From assembly GCA_022561525.1 (NCBI GenBank), contig JADFRB010000043.1, positions 1 to 9,208 on the forward strand: a stretch of 9,208 nt of DNA, written 5' to 3'. A program made the translations under genes and the position numbers. This DNA comes from Nitrospinota bacterium. Lineage in GTDB: Bacteria; Nitrospirota; Nitrospiria; Nitrospirales; UBA8639. The notes beneath the pieces were generated by a model, which saw only the letters and a list, made by a program, of their open reading frames with translations, was not told the origin of the DNA and searched no databases. Below are positions 6,596-9,208 of the stretch, piece by piece (position 1 is the first letter of the stretch; each line of letters begins with the position of its first letter).

Positions 6596-7441
6596 CTAAT
6601 GTGTGCCCACCAGATGCGTCAAAATAGTATAAATGGTCTCACGAAGGCGTGGCCGCGGGACAATCGAATCGATCATACCATGCTCCAACAAGAATTCGGC
6701 ACGCTGGAATCCCTCTGGTAATCGTTGCTTGATCGTCTGCTCAATCACCCGAGGGCCTGCAAAACCAATCAGGGCCTTTGGCTCAGCGAGGATGATATCC
6801 CCCAGCATGGCAATACTCGCGGTGACGCCACCAAAGGTGGGATCGGCCAGCAGCGACAGGAAAGGAAGCCTGGCCTCATGAAGACGAGCTACGGCCCCGG
6901 CGGTCTTAGCCATTTGCATGAGGGAAAGCGTGCCTTCTTGCATCCGAGCACCCCCGGAAGTTGCCACCAGAACAAAAGGGTGCTTCATTTTCAAGGCACG
7001 ATCAACGGCTCGCCAAATTTTCTCACCCACCACCGATCCCATGCTCCCACCCATGAACCGAAAATCAAATATGGCAATCACGAGAGGTTTCCCCTGCACC
7101 AAACCTCCTCCAATGACCATCCCATCCTTCCTGCCAGTCTTCTCTTGATTCACCACCAATCGGTCAACATAGGGTTGCGTATCCACAAAAGTCAGTGGAT
7201 CGGCCGGGGATAAATCGGCCTCCCATTCTTGAAAACTTTCTGGATCCAGAAGCATCTCAATCCGTTCGGTCACCGACAGGGGGAAATGATATTCGCACTT
7301 TGGGCACAGCTTCAGATTCCTATCCACTTCCTTTCGATACACAATGCCACGACAAAATGGACATTTCACCCACATGCCTTCGGTAATATTCAACTTCCCT
7401 TTTTCGGAATCTTTCGCCGGAGCCTTTTTAAACCATCCCAT
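6596..7441 (-). CDS. accD: Acetyl-CoA carboxylase carboxyltransferase beta subunit
   Basis: AccD pairs with AccA to move the carboxyl group from carboxybiotin on AccB to acetyl-CoA, giving malonyl-CoA, the first committed step of fatty-acid synthesis. The 281-residue protein is of usual length. An N-terminal C4 zinc ribbon is intact (C27, C30, C46, C49: CPFC...CPKC), followed by the crotonase-fold carboxyltransferase domain with the conserved SGGARMQEG (162-170), PTFGGVTAS (201-209) and GFAGPRVIEQT (226-236). The ATG at 7441 is supported by AAGGTGAG five bases upstream. AccA, AccB and AccC are not in the window. folC is next downstream, but the pair is separated by stacked repeats, so co-transcription is uncertain. 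Confidence 0.97.
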   Translation of the reverse strand: MGWFKKAPAKDSEKGKLNITEGMWVKCPFCRGIVYRKEVDRNLKLCPKCEYHFPLSVTERIEMLLDPESFQEWEADLSPADPLTFVDTQPYVDRLVVNQEKTGRKDGMVIGGGLVQGKPLVIAIFDFRFMGGSMGSVVGEKIWRAVDRALKMKHPFVLVATSGGARMQEGTLSLMQMAKTAGAVARLHEARLPFLSLLADPTFGGVTASIAMLGDIILAEPKALIGFAGPRVIEQTIKQRLPEGFQRAEFLLEHGMIDSIVPRPRLRETIYTILTHLVGTH

Positions 7442-7491
7442 TCCGTCTCACCTTTGAAGAATCTTCACTAAGATTTTGCGCAGAAATACGT

Positions 7492-7676
7492 GAAACAAAT
7501 CCGAAACTCGAATATCGAAATCCGAAACACATTCACATTCACAATACCAAAAACCCCGGGAGACAGTCAGGGCAACCTTGAAGATCGAACGTACGAATTC
7601 TCTCGCGTTGCTCTGAATGATCCGTTTGAAACATTCGATTTGTGAATTTTGGATGTATTTCGTATTTCGAGTGTAT
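7492..7676. repeat. Diverged inverted repeat of TCGAAAT/CCGAAAC type
   Basis: The left arm near 7492-7542 is made of GAAAC, TCGAATATCGAAATCCGAAAC and ATTCACA words. The right arm at 7625-7675 reads as its diverged complement (ACTCGAAATACGAAATAC...ATTCACAA on the minus strand). The arms align with gaps. The frames across it give products of the CVSDFDIRVSDLF kind, a known sign of such repeats rather than of genes. The middle, about 7550-7620, is not repetitive. Confidence 0.55.
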
Positions 7677-7726
7677 GGAACGTAAAAACCAGAAAATCCG
7701 TTCATTGTGTGTTTGCGCAATTCCTA

Positions 7727-7887
7727 GGAGCCTGTCCGAGATTAGCAATGGTCGCGAGGAGATGCTGGTTTGAGACAGATGTTTCGATCGTGTGAGGCGA
7801 ATAGTTGGACTATTCAACGAAAAGGATCGGAAGATCTGGCCCAATCCAGTGCCCCTCGGTAGATCAGTCTAATCTTGGACAGGCTCC
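7727..7887. repeat. 161-bp MITE-like element with 19-bp terminal inverted repeats
   Basis: The ends ggagcctgtccgagattag (7727-7745) and ctaatcttggacaggctcc (7869-7887) are inverted repeats matching at 18 of 19 positions. Inside is a perfect 7-bp hairpin GAATAGT (7799-7805), TGG, ACTATTC (7809-7815). It has no open frame of note. No target duplication was found next to the ends. The left tip recurs exactly at 6398-6417 and in diverged form at 6558-6577, so this is a dispersed family. Confidence 0.78.
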
Positions 7888-8063
7888 CAAACAACACTCA
7901 GCACACAAGAGAGGAAATGTAACACAGCATCCACCTTCCATCAAGAAATCGGTGAACGATCTCAGATCACAAAGTTGGAGAAATCAGGAGTCACGGAGCA
8001 GACAGGGGAAGGCGTGACAAAGAAAGTGGTGCATGGAATGAACAAGGCGAACAGGTGGAACAA

Positions 8064-9098
8064 TCATCCACCACGGGCATGCATTTCGAGGTGGGGATCT
8101 TGGCGGAGTTTTTCAATATCGATAAAAGGACCACGCATTCTAGACTGTTCCAGATGTTTCCGTTCTTCGGCTCCACGATCCGTTCGAGTCTGCCAACCCG
8201 ACCGAATCCGATTGCGGACCTCTGTGAGGTCTTTCATTCGAAGCGGCTCGCGTAAATCAATTCCCTGTTTGGCATACAGACACAGATACCAGAAACCATC
8301 GGCGGTAAGACGACTTCGATCACAGGTGGCACAAAACGGTGTCGTGGTCGAAGGGATAATGCCAAAGGTCGTCCCATCCGGCAAAAGAAATTGTTGAGCC
8401 GGCGCAGAGCTGTTCCTCTTTACGGGCTCAATTGGCCCATAGGTTTTTCTCAGCAACAAGAGGATTTCAGCACGGGAAAACACTTTCTCCATCGTCCAAT
8501 CATTGGCCCCGCCCACATCCATATATTCAATAAAGCGCACCTCAGCATTGACGGATTTTCCATATTCGATAAGATCGGCGAGCTCATCGTCGTTAAAACC
8601 TTTAATCGCCACCGTGTCAATCTTGAGACCGGTGAACCCGACCTTTTCGACACTTTGAATTCCCGCAAGCACACGGTCAAACGTCTCACGTCGTGTTAAG
8701 GCTTTGAACCGGTCAGGCTTCAGGGTATCGAGACTGACCGTCACCCGATGCAATCCGGCATCGAACAACTCCTGCGCCTGTTCCTCCAAAAGAATGCCAT
8801 TCGTGGTCAGAGCGATGTCCTGAATACCGGCATGCTGGCGAATCATCCGAATCAAGATTGAAAGGTCACGACGGAGTAACGGTTCTCCACCGGTTAACCG
8901 AACCCGATCAATTCCAAATTCGGTAAAGATGCTCACGAGGACATTCATCTCTTCATAGGTCAGGAGCGTATTGCGCGGCAACCAGGCATATTCTTCTTCC
9001 GGCATGCAATATTGGCAACGGAGATTACACCGATCCGTCACCGACAACCGCAAACTTCGCAAGGGTCGATCAAACGTATCCACCAAATCTGAAGTCAT
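8064..9098 (-). CDS. moaA: GTP 3',8-cyclase MoaA (radical SAM)
   Basis: MoaA starts molybdenum cofactor synthesis by rearranging GTP to 3',8-cyclo-GTP, which MoaC converts to cyclic pyranopterin monophosphate. From the ATG at 9098 the protein has 344 residues, close to family length. It has the radical-SAM cluster C24-x3-C28-x2-C31 (CNLRCQYC), the SAM-binding GGEP at 70-73, TTNG at 98-101, the C-terminal substrate-side cluster C256-x2-C259-x13-C273 (CATCDRSRLTADG...CLY) and the conserved terminal GG. The frame stays open to a TTG at 9185, with another ATG at 9122, but none has a strong ribosome site. I chose 9098 because the protein then begins MTSDLVDTFDRPLRSLRLSVTD in the usual register. 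No other moa, moe or mob gene is visible. Confidence 0.95.
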   Translation of the reverse strand: MTSDLVDTFDRPLRSLRLSVTDRCNLRCQYCMPEEEYAWLPRNTLLTYEEMNVLVSIFTEFGIDRVRLTGGEPLLRRDLSILIRMIRQHAGIQDIALTTNGILLEEQAQELFDAGLHRVTVSLDTLKPDRFKALTRRETFDRVLAGIQSVEKVGFTGLKIDTVAIKGFNDDELADLIEYGKSVNAEVRFIEYMDVGGANDWTMEKVFSRAEILLLLRKTYGPIEPVKRNSSAPAQQFLLPDGTTFGIIPSTTTPFCATCDRSRLTADGFWYLCLYAKQGIDLREPLRMKDLTEVRNRIRSGWQTRTDRGAEERKHLEQSRMRGPFIDIEKLRQDPHLEMHARGG

Positions 9099-9208
9099 GG
9101 GCTGTCCAGTCACGTTGTTCATAAGGGTTTCTACAAAATTAAGAATTTTTCCATCTTTTTCTAAAACAAAAACATTGAAATCCAAGATTTTTTTTCCAGG
9201 AATTATTG

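Larger units (their letters stand above)
7442..8063. other. Long accD-moaA intergenic region
   Basis: 622 bp without a credible gene. It holds the accD ribosome site, a diverged inverted repeat (7492-7676) and a 161-bp element with terminal inverted repeats (7727-7887). The remaining 7888-8063, downstream of the moaA stop, shows only a 6-bp stem GTCACG/CGTGAC (7990-7995 with 8013-8018) without a T-run. Frames of 90-101 codons here fall in the repeats and have low-complexity products. The accD promoter should lie here but I cannot place it. Confidence 0.7.

Noticed and set aside
6725..7213. 162-codon plus-strand frame opposite accD
   Set aside because: It is antisense to the conserved carboxyltransferase domain; a shadow of accD codon structure.
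7448..7720. 90-codon minus-strand frame upstream of accD
   Set aside because: It is read from the diverged inverted repeat (CVSDFDIRVSDLF-type product) and overlaps the accD leader.
7539..7844. 101-codon minus-strand frame
   Set aside because: It spans parts of two repeats and has no recognisable domain.
7990..8018. GTCACG/CGTGAC stem downstream of moaA, considered as a terminator
   Set aside because: 17-base loop and no T-run.

Overview
The window is a stretch of bacterial chromosome with five recognisable genes, all on the minus strand. In transcription order they are moaA (molybdenum cofactor synthesis), accD (fatty-acid initiation), folC (folate polyglutamylation), lptD (LPS insertion into the outer membrane) and a sigma-54-dependent response regulator of the NtrC family. 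LptD shows a Gram-negative, diderm cell. The accD-folC order, the mid GC content and the dispersed palindromic repeats in almost every intergenic gap fit a Nitrospira-like member of the Nitrospirota. That assignment is inference from pattern memory, not from a search. No rRNA, tRNA, CRISPR array, transposase or integrase was seen.

Layout, left to right. Positions 1-113 hold a palindromic repeat cut by the window edge. Positions 272-1726 encode the response regulator. Positions 1742-1866 hold a second copy of the repeat in the opposite orientation, with perfect 19-bp terminal inverted repeats and a 5-bp TTGCT direct repeat at both ends, so it looks like an inserted MITE-like element. Positions 1867-2448 are mostly non-coding but contain a plausible 71-codon gene on the plus strand with a strong ribosome binding site. 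Then come lptD, a Rho-independent terminator at 4881-4904, and folC. The 6212-6595 gap between folC and accD is packed with repeats: a 142-bp palindrome, a REP-like inverted repeat and two half-elements. After accD, the 7442-8063 gap carries a diverged inverted repeat and a 161-bp element with 19-bp terminal inverted repeats. moaA closes the window.

The genes are housekeeping and do not form one pathway. accD-folC is a known neighbour pair in other bacteria, but here 384 bp of stacked repeats separate the two. The terminator after folC implies that lptD is transcribed separately. No clear new protein system is present. The unexplained content is the repeat layer: at least four structural classes in about 1.3 kb of intergenic DNA, with two palindromes ending 15-18 bp upstream of start codons (the regulator and folC), where they would lie in the mRNA leader or displace the promoter.
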